A DNA stretch of 64,000 bases. Source: Myxococcus fulvus (lineage in GTDB: Bacteria > Myxococcota > Myxococcia > Myxococcales > Myxococcaceae). The position numbers were made by a program, and so were the translations under genes. Every line of letters begins with the position of its first letter. Within the stretch, counting starts at the first letter, position 1. Positions 42,066-50,310 of the stretch are shown here, one piece after another. The stretch spans positions 186,001 to 250,000 of the forward strand of contig NZ_FOIB01000001.1 of assembly GCF_900111765.1 (NCBI RefSeq), given 5' to 3'. Under the pieces are notes generated by a model. The model did no database searches. It had not been told where the DNA came from and saw nothing but the letters and a program-made list of their open reading frames with translations.

Positions 42066-44165
42066 GTGTTGATTCGGATGGTGGCGAGAATGCTGGCCCT
42101 GGTCGCCGTGCTGGGATTCGCGGCGCCCGTCGTCGCGCAGGAGTCGGCGCCCGCGCCGTCCGCGTTCGACCTGGCGGTGAGCGCCGCCCGGGGTGGCGCG
42201 GCGAAGTCGAGCAAGCCGTCGGTGGAGAGCCTGTTGGGCGTGATGGGACGCACCACGCGCTTCAAACAGGTGGCGGTGTCTCCGGACGGCGAGTGGCTGG
42301 CGTGGGTGGAGGTGGCGGCGACGGGCGGCACGCTCATCCAGGCGATGGAGCTGGGCGCGCGCGAGCCGAAGGCGCTGCTGGTGAGCGCCTGTCCCGAGGG
42401 CAAGACGTGTGACGAGTCCTCCCTCCAGTGGAGCCCGGAGGGGCGGCGGCTGTTGTTCCTGTCGGACGGGCACCAGCGCGGCAGGACGCAGGTGTACGTG
42501 GCGGACCTGAAGGAGGGCGTCGCGACGAAGCTGACGTCCTTCGAGAGCCCCATCGCCTCGCCCCGGTGGTCGCCGGACGGTGCGTCGGTGGCGGTGCTGG
42601 TGATGCAGGGCGAGGGCGCCGCGCAGGCCCTGGGACCCCGCGGTCCCGGCGCGCGCGAGACGGGCGTGGTGCGCGAGTCGCATCCGGTGCAGCGGGTGGC
42701 GGTGGTGTCGGTGGCGGAGGGCTCGCACCGCTTCGTCACGCCGGAGCAGACCTTCGTCTACGAGTTCGCGTGGAGCCCGGACGCGGCAAGGCTGGCGTAC
42801 ATCGGCGCGCCGCCGCCGGGGGACGCGAGCTGGTGGCTGGCGAAGCTGCACGTGGTGGAGACGGCGAACGCGCGCTCGCGCGTGCTGTACGCGCCGAAGT
42901 GGCAGCTCGCCGAGCCGACCTGGAGCCCGGACGGCAAGCAGGTGGCCGTCATCGAGGGGCTGATGAGCGACCACGGCTCCAACGGCGGGGACGTGATGCT
43001 GGTGCCGCTGGACGGCGGCAAGGCGCGCAACCTCACGGCGGGGATGAAGGCGACGGCGATGTCGCTCGAGTGGGTGTCGGCGCGCTCGCTGGTGTTCGGC
43101 GCGCAGGTGCGGGGCGAGTCGGCGGTGGCCACCGTGGACCCGACGCAGCAGGGTGAGCCGCGCGTGTTGTGGAAGGGGGCCGAGCGCATCAGCGCGCGTG
43201 GTCAGGTGGGGCTGTCGCTGTCGCGCGACGGCAAGGTGAGCGCGGTGGTGCGCGAGTCGTTCTCCCAGGCGCAGAACCTCTGGGTGGGGCCGGTGGGGGA
43301 GTGGGAGCGCGTCACGCGGCGCGAGGAGGACCTGCGCGCGCTGGTGGGCGAGGCGAGGGATTTGACGTGGAAGAGCGACGGGGCGGAGGTGCAGGGCTGG
43401 CTGGTGGCGCCGCCTCCGTCGATGATGCCGCCTCCCGGCGTGCGGGCGCCCATGGTGACGATGGTGCACGGCGGGCCCGCGGCGGGCGTCGTGCCGGGCT
43501 TCCGTCCGGACGTGCTGATGTTCACCGCGCGCGGCTACTACGTGTTCCTGCCCAACTACCGGGGCAGCTTCGGCCAGGGGGCGCAGTTCGCGCAGGCCAA
43601 CCGGCGCGACTTCGGCTTCGGGGACTTGCGCGACATCCTGTCCGGCGTGGACGCGGTGCTGGCGCGCGCTCCGGTGGACCCCGCGAGGCTGGGCGTGACG
43701 GGGTGGAGCTACGGCGGCTTCATGGCGATGTGGGCGGTGACGCAGACGCAGCGCTTCCGCGCGGCGGTGGCGGGCGCGGGCATCTCCAACTGGCAGAGCT
43801 ACTACGGCACCAACCGCATCGACGCGTGGATGAAGCCGTACTTCGGCGCGTCCCTGTACGACGAGCCGGAAATCTACACGCGCAGCTCGCCCATCAACTC
43901 CATGAAGCTGGCGCGCACGCCCACGCTGGTGCTGCACGGCGAGCGGGACCTGGAGGTGCCCGTGACGCAAGGGCACGAGTTCCACCGCGCGCTGAAGGAG
44001 CTGGGCGTGAAGACGCAGCTGGTGGTCTACGCGGACGAGGGCCACACCCTGCGCAAGCCCGAGCACGTGGTGGACCGGATGCGGCGCACGGTGGAGTGGA
44101 TGGACGCGCACCTGACCTCCGGCTCGGCCGGCGGCGCGGCGAGGACGTCGCTTTTGCCCCGCTGA
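42066..44165 (+). CDS. Secreted S9-family (prolyl oligopeptidase-like) peptidase
   Basis: A ~699-aa exported enzyme. A signal peptide (MVARMLALVAVLGFAAPVVA) is followed by a TolB/WD40-like propeller (~65-430) with repeated SPDG strands, and a C-terminal hydrolase domain. The triad is visible: Ser548 in GWSYGGF, Asp628 in HGERDLEV and His660 in EGHTL. It should cleave short peptides in the periplasm, useful for a predator. The start is uncertain: GTG 42066, TTG 42069 or ATG 42078; GGGGGG at 42058-42063 best fits the first two. Confidence 0.88.
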   Translation: MLIRMVARMLALVAVLGFAAPVVAQESAPAPSAFDLAVSAARGGAAKSSKPSVESLLGVMGRTTRFKQVAVSPDGEWLAWVEVAATGGTLIQAMELGAREPKALLVSACPEGKTCDESSLQWSPEGRRLLFLSDGHQRGRTQVYVADLKEGVATKLTSFESPIASPRWSPDGASVAVLVMQGEGAAQALGPRGPGARETGVVRESHPVQRVAVVSVAEGSHRFVTPEQTFVYEFAWSPDAARLAYIGAPPPGDASWWLAKLHVVETANARSRVLYAPKWQLAEPTWSPDGKQVAVIEGLMSDHGSNGGDVMLVPLDGGKARNLTAGMKATAMSLEWVSARSLVFGAQVRGESAVATVDPTQQGEPRVLWKGAERISARGQVGLSLSRDGKVSAVVRESFSQAQNLWVGPVGEWERVTRREEDLRALVGEARDLTWKSDGAEVQGWLVAPPPSMMPPPGVRAPMVTMVHGGPAAGVVPGFRPDVLMFTARGYYVFLPNYRGSFGQGAQFAQANRRDFGFGDLRDILSGVDAVLARAPVDPARLGVTGWSYGGFMAMWAVTQTQRFRAAVAGAGISNWQSYYGTNRIDAWMKPYFGASLYDEPEIYTRSSPINSMKLARTPTLVLHGERDLEVPVTQGHEFHRALKELGVKTQLVVYADEGHTLRKPEHVVDRMRRTVEWMDAHLTSGSAGGAARTSLLPR

Positions 44166-44181
44166 GACGGTGCCCGTGGCT

Positions 44182-44502
44182 TCAGTGGGCGCCCTTCAGG
44201 TTGAGCAGCACGACGCCGCCGATGATGAGCAGGATGCCGGCCACCTTGGTGAGGTTGATGGCCTCATCCAGGAAGGTGACGCCGATGACGACGATGGCCG
44301 CGGTGCCCAGCCCGGACCACATCGCGTAGGCGACGCCGATGGGCACCTGCTTCACCGCCTGCGAGAGCAGCGCGAAGGCCACGCCGTAGCCGGTGAGACA
44401 CGCCACGGTGGGCCACAGCCGGGTGAAGCCCTCGGTGGACTTCATCAGGCTCGTCGCGGCCACCTCGAAGGCGATGGCCCCGAGCAGGAAGAGATACGCC
44501 AT
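44182..44502 (-). CDS. Small multidrug resistance (SMR) efflux protein
   Basis: A 106-aa protein with four membrane helices. The essential Glu of helix 1 is present (AIAFEVAATSLMK, Glu13), with AYAMWSGLGTA in helix 3, the pattern of Sug/EmrE-type exporters. These dimers exchange protons for quaternary ammonium compounds or guanidinium. A strong GGAGG stands before the ATG. No long leader is available for a guanidine riboswitch: the next gene ends only 32 bp upstream, so both are likely cotranscribed. Confidence 0.88.
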   Translation of the reverse strand: MAYLFLLGAIAFEVAATSLMKSTEGFTRLWPTVACLTGYGVAFALLSQAVKQVPIGVAYAMWSGLGTAAIVVIGVTFLDEAINLTKVAGILLIIGGVVLLNLKGAH

Positions 44503-44534
44503 GTGCCGACCTCCAGTTGTCTCGCGAGGGTGGG

Positions 44535-45125
44535 CTAGCGGGCGACGGGCCTGTCCTCGGGGGCGACGAGGGAGGTGAGCACGTGGTCCCTCCAGCGGCC
44601 GTTGATCTCCAGGAAGTCGCGGGCGTAGCCCTCCACCACGAAGCCCAGCCGACGCAGCACCGCCGCGCTGCGCAGGTTCTCCGGCAGGTGGTTGGCCTGG
44701 ATGCGGTGCAGGCCCATGCCGTGGAACGCGTGGGCGCAGACCGCGCGCAGGGCCTCCGTCATCAAGCCCTTGCCCTCATGGCGGTGGTCCAGCCCGTAGC
44801 CCAGGTCCGTGGCCTGCAAGGGCCCTCGGCGGATGTGCGCGAGCGAGATGTTGCCGATGACGGGCGCGGAGGAAGGCGGCGCCTCGCGAGGCAGCACGAC
44901 GAGGCGCAGCGAGCGGTCGAAGCGCGCGTCCTCCAGGTCTTGCGCCAGCCGCGTGCGCCAGTACGTCAGCGTGTAGAAGTTGCCGGGCCGCGAGGGGGAC
45001 ACCAGGCCCAGGTGTTCGCGGTTGGCCTCGTGGTAGGCGACGACGCGCGCGGCCCCGTCTGGAGGGAACTGGGTGATGCGCAGGCGCTCGGTGGTGAGCA
45101 GGACGATGGGCTTGTCGGAGTCCAT
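44535..45125 (-). CDS. RimJ/RimL-type GNAT acetyltransferase
   Basis: A 196-aa protein. Core motifs: LTTERLRITQFP at the start, VIGNISLAHIRRG, the acetyl-CoA loop in YGLDHRHEGKGLMTEAL, and the very typical RIQANHLPENLRSAAVLRRLGF of the RimJ/RimL/SpeG branch. It may acetylate a protein N-terminus, an amino acid or a polyamine. ATG 45125 begins the domain. It precedes the SMR gene on the same strand. The OmpA operon upstream is separated from it by a strong terminator. Confidence 0.85.
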   Translation of the reverse strand: MDSDKPIVLLTTERLRITQFPPDGAARVVAYHEANREHLGLVSPSRPGNFYTLTYWRTRLAQDLEDARFDRSLRLVVLPREAPPSSAPVIGNISLAHIRRGPLQATDLGYGLDHRHEGKGLMTEALRAVCAHAFHGMGLHRIQANHLPENLRSAAVLRRLGFVVEGYARDFLEINGRWRDHVLTSLVAPEDRPVAR

Positions 45126-45181
45126 GGCGTGTCGGCGGCCGCGGAAGCTAACGCGCCACGCGCTGTCCCGCACGCCTCCCA

Positions 45182-45225
45182 CGAAAAGAAAGCTCCCGCC
45201 CGGAGCGTCTTCTCCGAGCGGGAGC
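45182..45225 (-). terminator. Intrinsic terminator of the DUF4398/OmpA operon
   Basis: Two 14-bp arms, 45192-45205 and 45212-45225 (GCTCCCGCCCGGAG against CTCCGAGCGGGAGC), pair with one mismatch over a 6-nt loop. On the minus strand the stem is followed by TTTCTTTTCG (45191-45182). It lies just after the stop of the OmpA gene and is the clearest terminator in the window. Confidence 0.85.
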
Positions 45226-45234
45226 GGTGAGGCG

Positions 45235-46485
45235 TTACTGCCGCACGTCCTGACTCGCACCGTCGCCCGAGCCATGGAACTGGTGGTGGTCGTCGGACGT
45301 GTCCTGCTGGCCGCCACTCTCCGAGGCGTCGCCCGAGCCGCCCGTACCGGGCTGCTGGACGTCCCCCAAATCCTCGTCATGCACCGCGCCCGACTCCGGC
45401 GCCTGCTGCTGCTGCTCGTTGCCGCTCGAGGAGCCGCCGCCCGTGCCGGGCTGCTCCTGGCCGCTGCCGCCGACGGCGCGCGAGCCTCCGCGCTCGAGGA
45501 CGATTTCCACGCGGCGGTTGTTCGCGCGGCCCTCGGCGGTGGAGTTGGAGGCCACCGGCCGGTACTCACCCATGCCGCGCGCCTCGATGCGGTTGGCGGG
45601 CACGCCCTGGTTGATGAGGAACTCCTTCACCCGCTCGGCGCGCTGATAGGACAGCCGCTCGTTGAGGGCGTCGGAGCCCTGCGAGTCCGTGTGTCCCTCG
45701 ATGAGCAGCGGCCGGTCCCCTTCCTTCAGCACCTCGGCCACGTCCGCCAGCCGGTCCCGCGCCGCCGGCAGCAGGTCCGAGGCACCCGACGCGAAGAGCA
45801 CGCTGCCCGACAACGTCAGCACCGTGCCGCGCGCCTCCTCGCGGACCTTCAGGTCCTTGTTGGCCCGGTCCAGCTTGGCCATGGCCTCGGCCGCCTGTCG
45901 CTCGGCCTCCACGCGCGCCTGCCGCTCGGCCTCCAATTGCTGCGCGGCCTGCTGGTCCGCCTGGCTCTGCGTCTGCTGCTGGCCCTGGAGCAGCTGCGCC
46001 TGCCGCTGCAGCTCCTCGTTCTGGGCGCGCAGCTGCTGCGCCTCCTGCTCCACCTGCTGACGCCGCGCGGCCTCCTCGGACAGCCGCATCTCGCCCTCCT
46101 GCTGACGGGCCTGCGCCAGGCGCTGCTGCTCCTGGAGCGCCTGGGCTCGGTTCAGCGCGACCTCCGCCTGGGCCTGCTGGCGCGCGGCGATGTCCGCCAT
46201 GCCCCACGCGCCCGCCGTCTCCGCCTTGCGCAGGGCCACGTAGGAGAGCACCCGCGTGCGCTGGGACTTCTCGTCGCGCTGGTACTCACGCTCGGCGGCG
46301 CGCAGGGCGTCGCGTGCCTCGGCCACGTCGCGGGGACGCTCACGCCCCTGCGGACTCGCCGCGAGCTGTTGATAGGCCGCGCGGGCCTCCACCAGCTCCT
46401 TCGGCGCGGCCGCGCTCGCGCTCCCCGCCACGAGGAGCGCCGAGGCTCCGACGAGGGCCTTCCAACCATGTTTGCTGCCTGCCAT
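45235..46485 (-). CDS. OmpA-family protein with DUF4398-like N-terminus
   Basis: A 416-aa envelope protein. A signal peptide (ALVGASALLVAGSASA) is followed by a DUF4398-like helical region (~28-100), a long Gln/Ala/Glu-rich coiled coil (~105-210), and an OmpA C-terminal peptidoglycan-binding domain (~220-335) with VLFASGASDLLPAARDRL, EGHTDSQGSDALNERLSYQRA and RANNRRVEIVL. The Asp and Arg residues that bind diaminopimelate are present. The last ~75 residues are a Gly/Ser/Gln/Asp-rich flexible tail. It probably tethers the envelope layers. It starts 24 nt after the DUF4398 lipoprotein gene and is followed by a strong terminator. Confidence 0.88.
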   Translation of the reverse strand: MAGSKHGWKALVGASALLVAGSASAAAPKELVEARAAYQQLAASPQGRERPRDVAEARDALRAAEREYQRDEKSQRTRVLSYVALRKAETAGAWGMADIAARQQAQAEVALNRAQALQEQQRLAQARQQEGEMRLSEEAARRQQVEQEAQQLRAQNEELQRQAQLLQGQQQTQSQADQQAAQQLEAERQARVEAERQAAEAMAKLDRANKDLKVREEARGTVLTLSGSVLFASGASDLLPAARDRLADVAEVLKEGDRPLLIEGHTDSQGSDALNERLSYQRAERVKEFLINQGVPANRIEARGMGEYRPVASNSTAEGRANNRRVEIVLERGGSRAVGGSGQEQPGTGGGSSSGNEQQQQAPESGAVHDEDLGDVQQPGTGGSGDASESGGQQDTSDDHHQFHGSGDGASQDVRQ

Positions 46486-46509
46486 GACGGTCTCCTCCCG
46501 GACTGGGGC

Positions 46510-46869
46510 TCACTGCAGGCCGCGCCGCAGCGCTTCGGCCTGCTGGGTGGTTCTCTTCGCCTGCTGCTCCATGGGCAGCGCGCGTGCGAGCGCCAGCGCG
46601 AGGTCCGCGTCCGCGTCCGCCTGCATGAAGCTCAGCTCCGCGCCTTCTGCGTCATCGTCCATCAGCAGCTGCTCGCCATGGTTGACTTGCTGGCGGGCGT
46701 ACTCCAGATGGCGCGCGGCTTCCGGGATGCGCGCTGCGCCGGCTCCTTCCGCGGCGCGCATGGAGGCCACCGCCTCCGTCCGTCGGGTGTTCGAGGTGGG
46801 TTTCACGCTCTGACTGGCGCACCCCAACAGGGTGGCGCACAGCATCGCGGCAAGCAGCTTCGGGCGCAC
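46510..46869 (-). CDS. DUF4398-type lipoprotein
   Basis: A 119-aa lipoprotein: MRPKLLAAMLCATLLGC is the signal with lipobox LLGC. The mature part is two helices with the DUF4398 pattern (IPEAARHLEYARQQVNHGEQLL and AELSFMQADADADLALALA). The same domain begins the OmpA-like protein encoded 24 nt downstream, so both may interact. The start is GTG 46869, supported by GGAGG 6-10 nt upstream. Confidence 0.8.
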   Translation of the reverse strand: MRPKLLAAMLCATLLGCASQSVKPTSNTRRTEAVASMRAAEGAGAARIPEAARHLEYARQQVNHGEQLLMDDDAEGAELSFMQADADADLALALARALPMEQQAKRTTQQAEALRRGLQ

Positions 46870-47076
46870 GGTCTACCTCCAGCCGTCGGTCCACGGAGCG
46901 CGGGTGTCGCGCCCCAGGTCCAGAAGTGTGCTCGGGCCGACAGCGCGGCAATCCACGAGGGCACAAGTCGCCCGGGGAGGGGCCAGCCATCTTCGGGGGT
47001 GGGCGGGCAGGGGTTGCGCGCGGAGGGCCGCGTGACGGTGAGGCAGCGCGCGCTGGCCGCCCGTCGTCGCAAGCGA

Positions 47077-47082
47077 TAGGAC
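47077..47082 (+). promoter_or_regulatory. -10 element TAGGAC for leaderless exonuclease gene
   Basis: TAGGAC (or the overlapping GATAGG) ends 9 nt before ATG 47092. The intervening GTGGGGCCT is too close and too weak for a normal ribosome site. No -35 box is obvious. Confidence 0.35.
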
Positions 47083-47091
47083 GTGGGGCCT

Positions 47092-47976
47092 ATGCGTCTG
47101 CACCTGGTGGATGGCACGTATGAGCTGTACCGCGCCCACTTCTCGCCCCGGCCGGGCCACGCCGCGCCGGATGGCCAGGACGTGAAGGCGACGGTGGGGT
47201 TGATGTCGTCCTTGCTCATGCTGCTGCACGACGCGGACGAAGCGGTGACGCACATCGCGGTGGCGTTCGACAACCCCATCCGCTCGTTCCGCAACGCGCT
47301 GTTCGACGGCTACAAGGGCGACGAGGGCGTGCCGCCGGAATTGCGCGCGCAGTTCGACCTGGCCGAGGAGGCGGTGGCGTCGCTGGGCGTGCGCGTGTGG
47401 TCCATGAAGGAGCACGAGGCGGACGACGCGCTGGCCACGGCGGCGGCGCGCTTTGGCGGCGAGGTGGAGCAGGTGCGCATCTGCACGCCGGACAAGGATT
47501 TGGGCCAGTGCGTGCGCGGCCAGCGCGTGGTGCAGGTGGACCGGCGACAGGAGAAGGTGCTGGACGAGGACGCGGTGCGCGCGAAGCTGGGCGTGCCGCC
47601 CGCCAGCGTGCCAGACCTGTTGGCGCTGATGGGGGATGTCGCGGACGGAATCCCGGGGCTGGACGGCTTCGGAGAGAAGGGCGCGTCCGCGCTCGTGTCC
47701 GCGTACGGCCGGCTGGAGGCGATTCCGGACGATGCCTCGGCCTGGAGCGTGCGCCCGCGCGGCGCGGACAAGCTGGCCGCCACGCTGCGCGCGCAGCGCG
47801 AGGACGCGCTGTTGTACCGCAAGCTCGCCACGCTGGTGGAGGACGCGCCGCTGCCCGGGACGAAGGCGCTCTCCGACGTGGCCTGGAAAGGGGTGCCTCG
47901 CCAGGAGTTCGAGGCGTTCTGCGACAGGCTGGGCGTCAACACCCTCAAGCGCCGACCGAAGCGCTGGGTGGCCTAG
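47092..47976 (+). CDS. 5'-3' exonuclease (Pol I N-terminal/FEN-like)
   Basis: A 294-aa stand-alone FEN-family nuclease. Metal-binding acidic residues: HLVDGTYELYRAHF, VAFDNP, KEHEADDALATAA, and CTPDKDLGQCV; the helix-hairpin-helix DNA-binding motif is GIPGLDGFGEKGASALV. It resembles the exonuclease domain of DNA polymerase I or Xni/ExoIX; the polymerase part is absent. It should trim 5' flaps or RNA primers. ATG 47092 starts the domain. Its stop shares the palindrome CTAG with the stop of the opposite kinase gene. Confidence 0.87.
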   Translation: MRLHLVDGTYELYRAHFSPRPGHAAPDGQDVKATVGLMSSLLMLLHDADEAVTHIAVAFDNPIRSFRNALFDGYKGDEGVPPELRAQFDLAEEAVASLGVRVWSMKEHEADDALATAAARFGGEVEQVRICTPDKDLGQCVRGQRVVQVDRRQEKVLDEDAVRAKLGVPPASVPDLLALMGDVADGIPGLDGFGEKGASALVSAYGRLEAIPDDASAWSVRPRGADKLAATLRAQREDALLYRKLATLVEDAPLPGTKALSDVAWKGVPRQEFEAFCDRLGVNTLKRRPKRWVA

Positions 47977-49622
47977 CCCGCGGCCTTGTCGCCCTTGTCG
48001 TCCTGGGGCGCGAGGGTGACGGGGGTCTGTCGCGGCAGGCGCACCGTGAAGGTGGTGCCGTCGTCCTGCGTGGAGCGCACGTCCACCGTCCCGCCGTGCG
48101 CCACGACGATGCTGCGCACGATGTAGAGCCCCAGGCCGATGCTGCGCATGCCCCGGTCCTCGGGCCGCTCCAGGCCGCGCTCGAGCGGCTCGAAGATGCG
48201 CGACTTGAGGTCCAGGGGGATGGGCATGCCCTGGTTGTGGACCTCCAGCACCACGCCGCCCGAGTCCTCGCCCCGCGCGACGACGCGCACCACCGTGTCC
48301 GGCGCGCTGTACTGCATGGCGTTGCCCACCAGGTTGCCGAGCACCTGCGCCACGCGGTCCGGGTCCCACTGGCCCACGCCGTTGCCCGTGTACTCGGAGA
48401 GGATGCGTCGGTCCGGCCACGCCACCTGCAATTCGTCCAGCGCCGCGTGCACCACCTCGTGCAGGTCCATCAGCCGCGGGTACACCGGCAGGCCCCGGCC
48501 CTGACGCGCGCGCGTGAAGTCGAGCAGGTCGCGAATCATCCGCGTGGCCCGGTCCGCCGCGCGCTGGATGCGCTGCACGTTGCGCTGCTGCCGCTCGTCC
48601 GCGTCCGGCGTCTGCGCCAGGAGCGACGCCGCCAGCGTTATCGCCCCCAGGGGGTTGCGCAAATCGTGGCTGACGATGCCGATGAGCTGCCGCTCGAAGT
48701 CCGCCTGCGCGTGCACCTCCGCGAGCAGGCGCAGGCGCTCCGACTCCGTCTGCTGCATCTCGGTGACGTCCTGCATGGCGCCGACCACCTGCACCGCCTG
48801 GCCCTCGGTGTCGCGGACGATGTGGCAGCGGTCCACCACGTGCGCCCAGGTGCCGTCGCCGCGCTGGAAGCGGTAGTTCTCCTGCCACTCGTGGCTCTGG
48901 CTGGACACCGCCAGGCGCAGGCCGCGCACCACGCGCTCGCGGTCCTCCGGGTGCAGCCGCTCCTCCCACCAGGCCCGCGTGTCCCGGATGGTCGAGGAGG
49001 CATAGCCGAAGTGCTCGTGCAGGCCGCTCGTCCAGTCCACCGCGCCCGTGCGCGGGTCCCATTCCCAGACGGCGTCACGCGTGGCCCGGGCGGCCAGCCG
49101 GAAGCGCAGCTCGCTGCGCCACGCGCGCTCCTCGGCCGCCTGCATCTCCGTCAGCGTGCCCTCCGCGAGCAGCCGCCGCGCGCGCTCGTCCTCCAATTGC
49201 TGGCGCCGCTTGCGCTCGTGGCTGGCCAGGGCCGTGACGCGCGCCTGGAGCTCCAGCGGACGGAAGGGCTTGAAGACGTAGTCATTGGCCCCAGCGGCCA
49301 TCGCCTCCACCACGTCGTCCGCGCGGGTGTTGACGGTGAGCAGCAACACCGGCAGCAGCGCGGTGGCGGCGCCCTGACGCACGACGCGGCACACCTCCAG
49401 GCCCGTCATTCCTGGCAGGTACCAGTCCAGCACGAGCACGTCCGGCGCGGGGCGCTGGCGCAGCGCCTCCAGCAGCGCGGCGCCGTCCGTGAAGGTCACC
49501 AGCCGGCAGACGGGCGTGAGCGCGCGGCGGATGGCCTCCGCCTCCGCTGGGCTGTCGTCGAGCACCCACACCAGGGGCGCGACCTGCATCGGGTCTGGCA
49601 GGCGTGGTTCGGTGGGGGGCAC
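47973..49622 (-). CDS. Hybrid sensor kinase with N-terminal receiver, PAS and histidine kinase
   Basis: A 549-aa soluble protein. Receiver domain first (~16-130; Asp66 in VLVLDWYLPG, Lys in YVFKPF), coiled-coil linker, PAS domain (~180-295, FGYASSTIRDTRAWWEERLHPED), HisKA with His319 (IGIVSHDLRNPLGAI), and HATPase (N box VLGNLVGNAMQYS, G2 SIGLGLYIV). An N-terminal receiver means it can be switched by another kinase. The start is GTG 49622; an ATG 11 codons later is an alternative. A TAGAGC box lies 12 nt upstream. The gene is antiparallel to the exonuclease gene, with a 4-bp tail overlap. Confidence 0.9.
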   Translation of the reverse strand: MPPTEPRLPDPMQVAPLVWVLDDSPAEAEAIRRALTPVCRLVTFTDGAALLEALRQRPAPDVLVLDWYLPGMTGLEVCRVVRQGAATALLPVLLLTVNTRADDVVEAMAAGANDYVFKPFRPLELQARVTALASHERKRRQQLEDERARRLLAEGTLTEMQAAEERAWRSELRFRLAARATRDAVWEWDPRTGAVDWTSGLHEHFGYASSTIRDTRAWWEERLHPEDRERVVRGLRLAVSSQSHEWQENYRFQRGDGTWAHVVDRCHIVRDTEGQAVQVVGAMQDVTEMQQTESERLRLLAEVHAQADFERQLIGIVSHDLRNPLGAITLAASLLAQTPDADERQQRNVQRIQRAADRATRMIRDLLDFTRARQGRGLPVYPRLMDLHEVVHAALDELQVAWPDRRILSEYTGNGVGQWDPDRVAQVLGNLVGNAMQYSAPDTVVRVVARGEDSGGVVLEVHNQGMPIPLDLKSRIFEPLERGLERPEDRGMRSIGLGLYIVRSIVVAHGGTVDVRSTQDDGTTFTVRLPRQTPVTLAPQDDKGDKAAG

Positions 49623-49799
49623 GGGTGGAGGGAGGCTCTAGCAATCGATTCTCGCCTCGGTCAATTCTTCGATGGGCAACGCACGGAGGGCCTGTCAGCC
49701 TGTCGCCCTCTCGACACCTCTGGTGGCGGCGGTGCGAGCGCTCGTGACGAGAAGTACGAGAAGGAAGCCGCCGGGCCCCGAGTGCCGTTGAAGGAAGTC

Positions 49800-50255
49800 A
49801 TGTCTGTCGATTTGAAACCCTTGGAACTCAACGCTCCTCCCTCGGACGACTGGGTTCCCTCCCTGGAGGACACGCCGTACCAGCGCCTGGGCGGCGCGGA
49901 GGCGGCGATGGCGCTGGCGGGCGCGTTCTATGACGCGATGGACGCCCACGAGCCCGCCCTGGCGAAGCTGCATGAGCTGGACGCCGAAGGCCGGGTGAAC
50001 CCTGGCACGCGCGAGCGGTTCGGCCTGTTCCTCATGGGGTGGCTGGGGGGGCCCCAGCATTACGCGGAGCGCCATGGGCACCCGCGGCTGCGCATGCGCC
50101 ACGGCCATGTGCCGGTGGATCTGTCCATGCGGGACGCCTGGCTGCGGGCCATGCAGCGCGCCATGGACGCCCGGGGCGTGACGGGCGGCCTGCGCCGCTT
50201 CCTGGACGAGCGCTTCGCCCAGGTGGCCGACTTCCTGCGCAACACCGAGGGCTGA
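49800..50255 (+). CDS. Group II truncated haemoglobin
   Basis: A 151-aa globin of the trHb2 (GlbO/YjbI) type. Visible signature: TPYQRLGGAEAAMALAGAFY at the start, the FLMGWLGGPQHYAERHGHPR block with the haem-contacting region, a proximal His in RMRHGHVPV, and the conserved Trp in AWLRAM. It binds O2 or NO and probably protects against nitrosative or oxidative stress. The ATG at 49800 follows AAGGAAG. It lies upstream of a TetR gene but with its own ribosome site and no overlap. Confidence 0.88.
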   Translation: MSVDLKPLELNAPPSDDWVPSLEDTPYQRLGGAEAAMALAGAFYDAMDAHEPALAKLHELDAEGRVNPGTRERFGLFLMGWLGGPQHYAERHGHPRLRMRHGHVPVDLSMRDAWLRAMQRAMDARGVTGGLRRFLDERFAQVADFLRNTEG

Positions 50256-50286
50256 GCCTCCTCATCGCCGTCGACTTGCGGAAAAA

Positions 50287-50298
50287 AGCACGGGCGTT
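50287..50298 (+). promoter_or_regulatory. Candidate TetR operator and promoter region
   Basis: AGCACGGGCGTT (50287-50298) lies between a TTGCGG box (50276-50281) and the -10 TTAGAA (50298-50303), which is 7 nt from ATG 50311. The same 12-mer, AGCACGAACGTT, with two changes, recurs at 50961-50972 at the start of the next gene. A repressor bound here would block the promoter. Confidence 0.45.
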
Positions 50299-50310
50299 TA
50301 GAAAGGCTCC

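Noticed and set aside
40563..44111. Very long open frame antisense to several genes (over 1100 codons)
   Set aside because: It runs across five genes on both strands, gives His/Arg/Ala-rich sequence with no domain, and is a by-product of GC-rich codons.
44182..44534. Guanidine riboswitch before the SMR gene
   Set aside because: Only 32 bp separate the upstream gene from the start codon, too short for a known guanidine aptamer.
46873..49062. Long minus-strand frame spanning the exonuclease and kinase region
   Set aside because: It crosses two well-supported genes and its translation is Gly/Ala/Arg-rich without domains.
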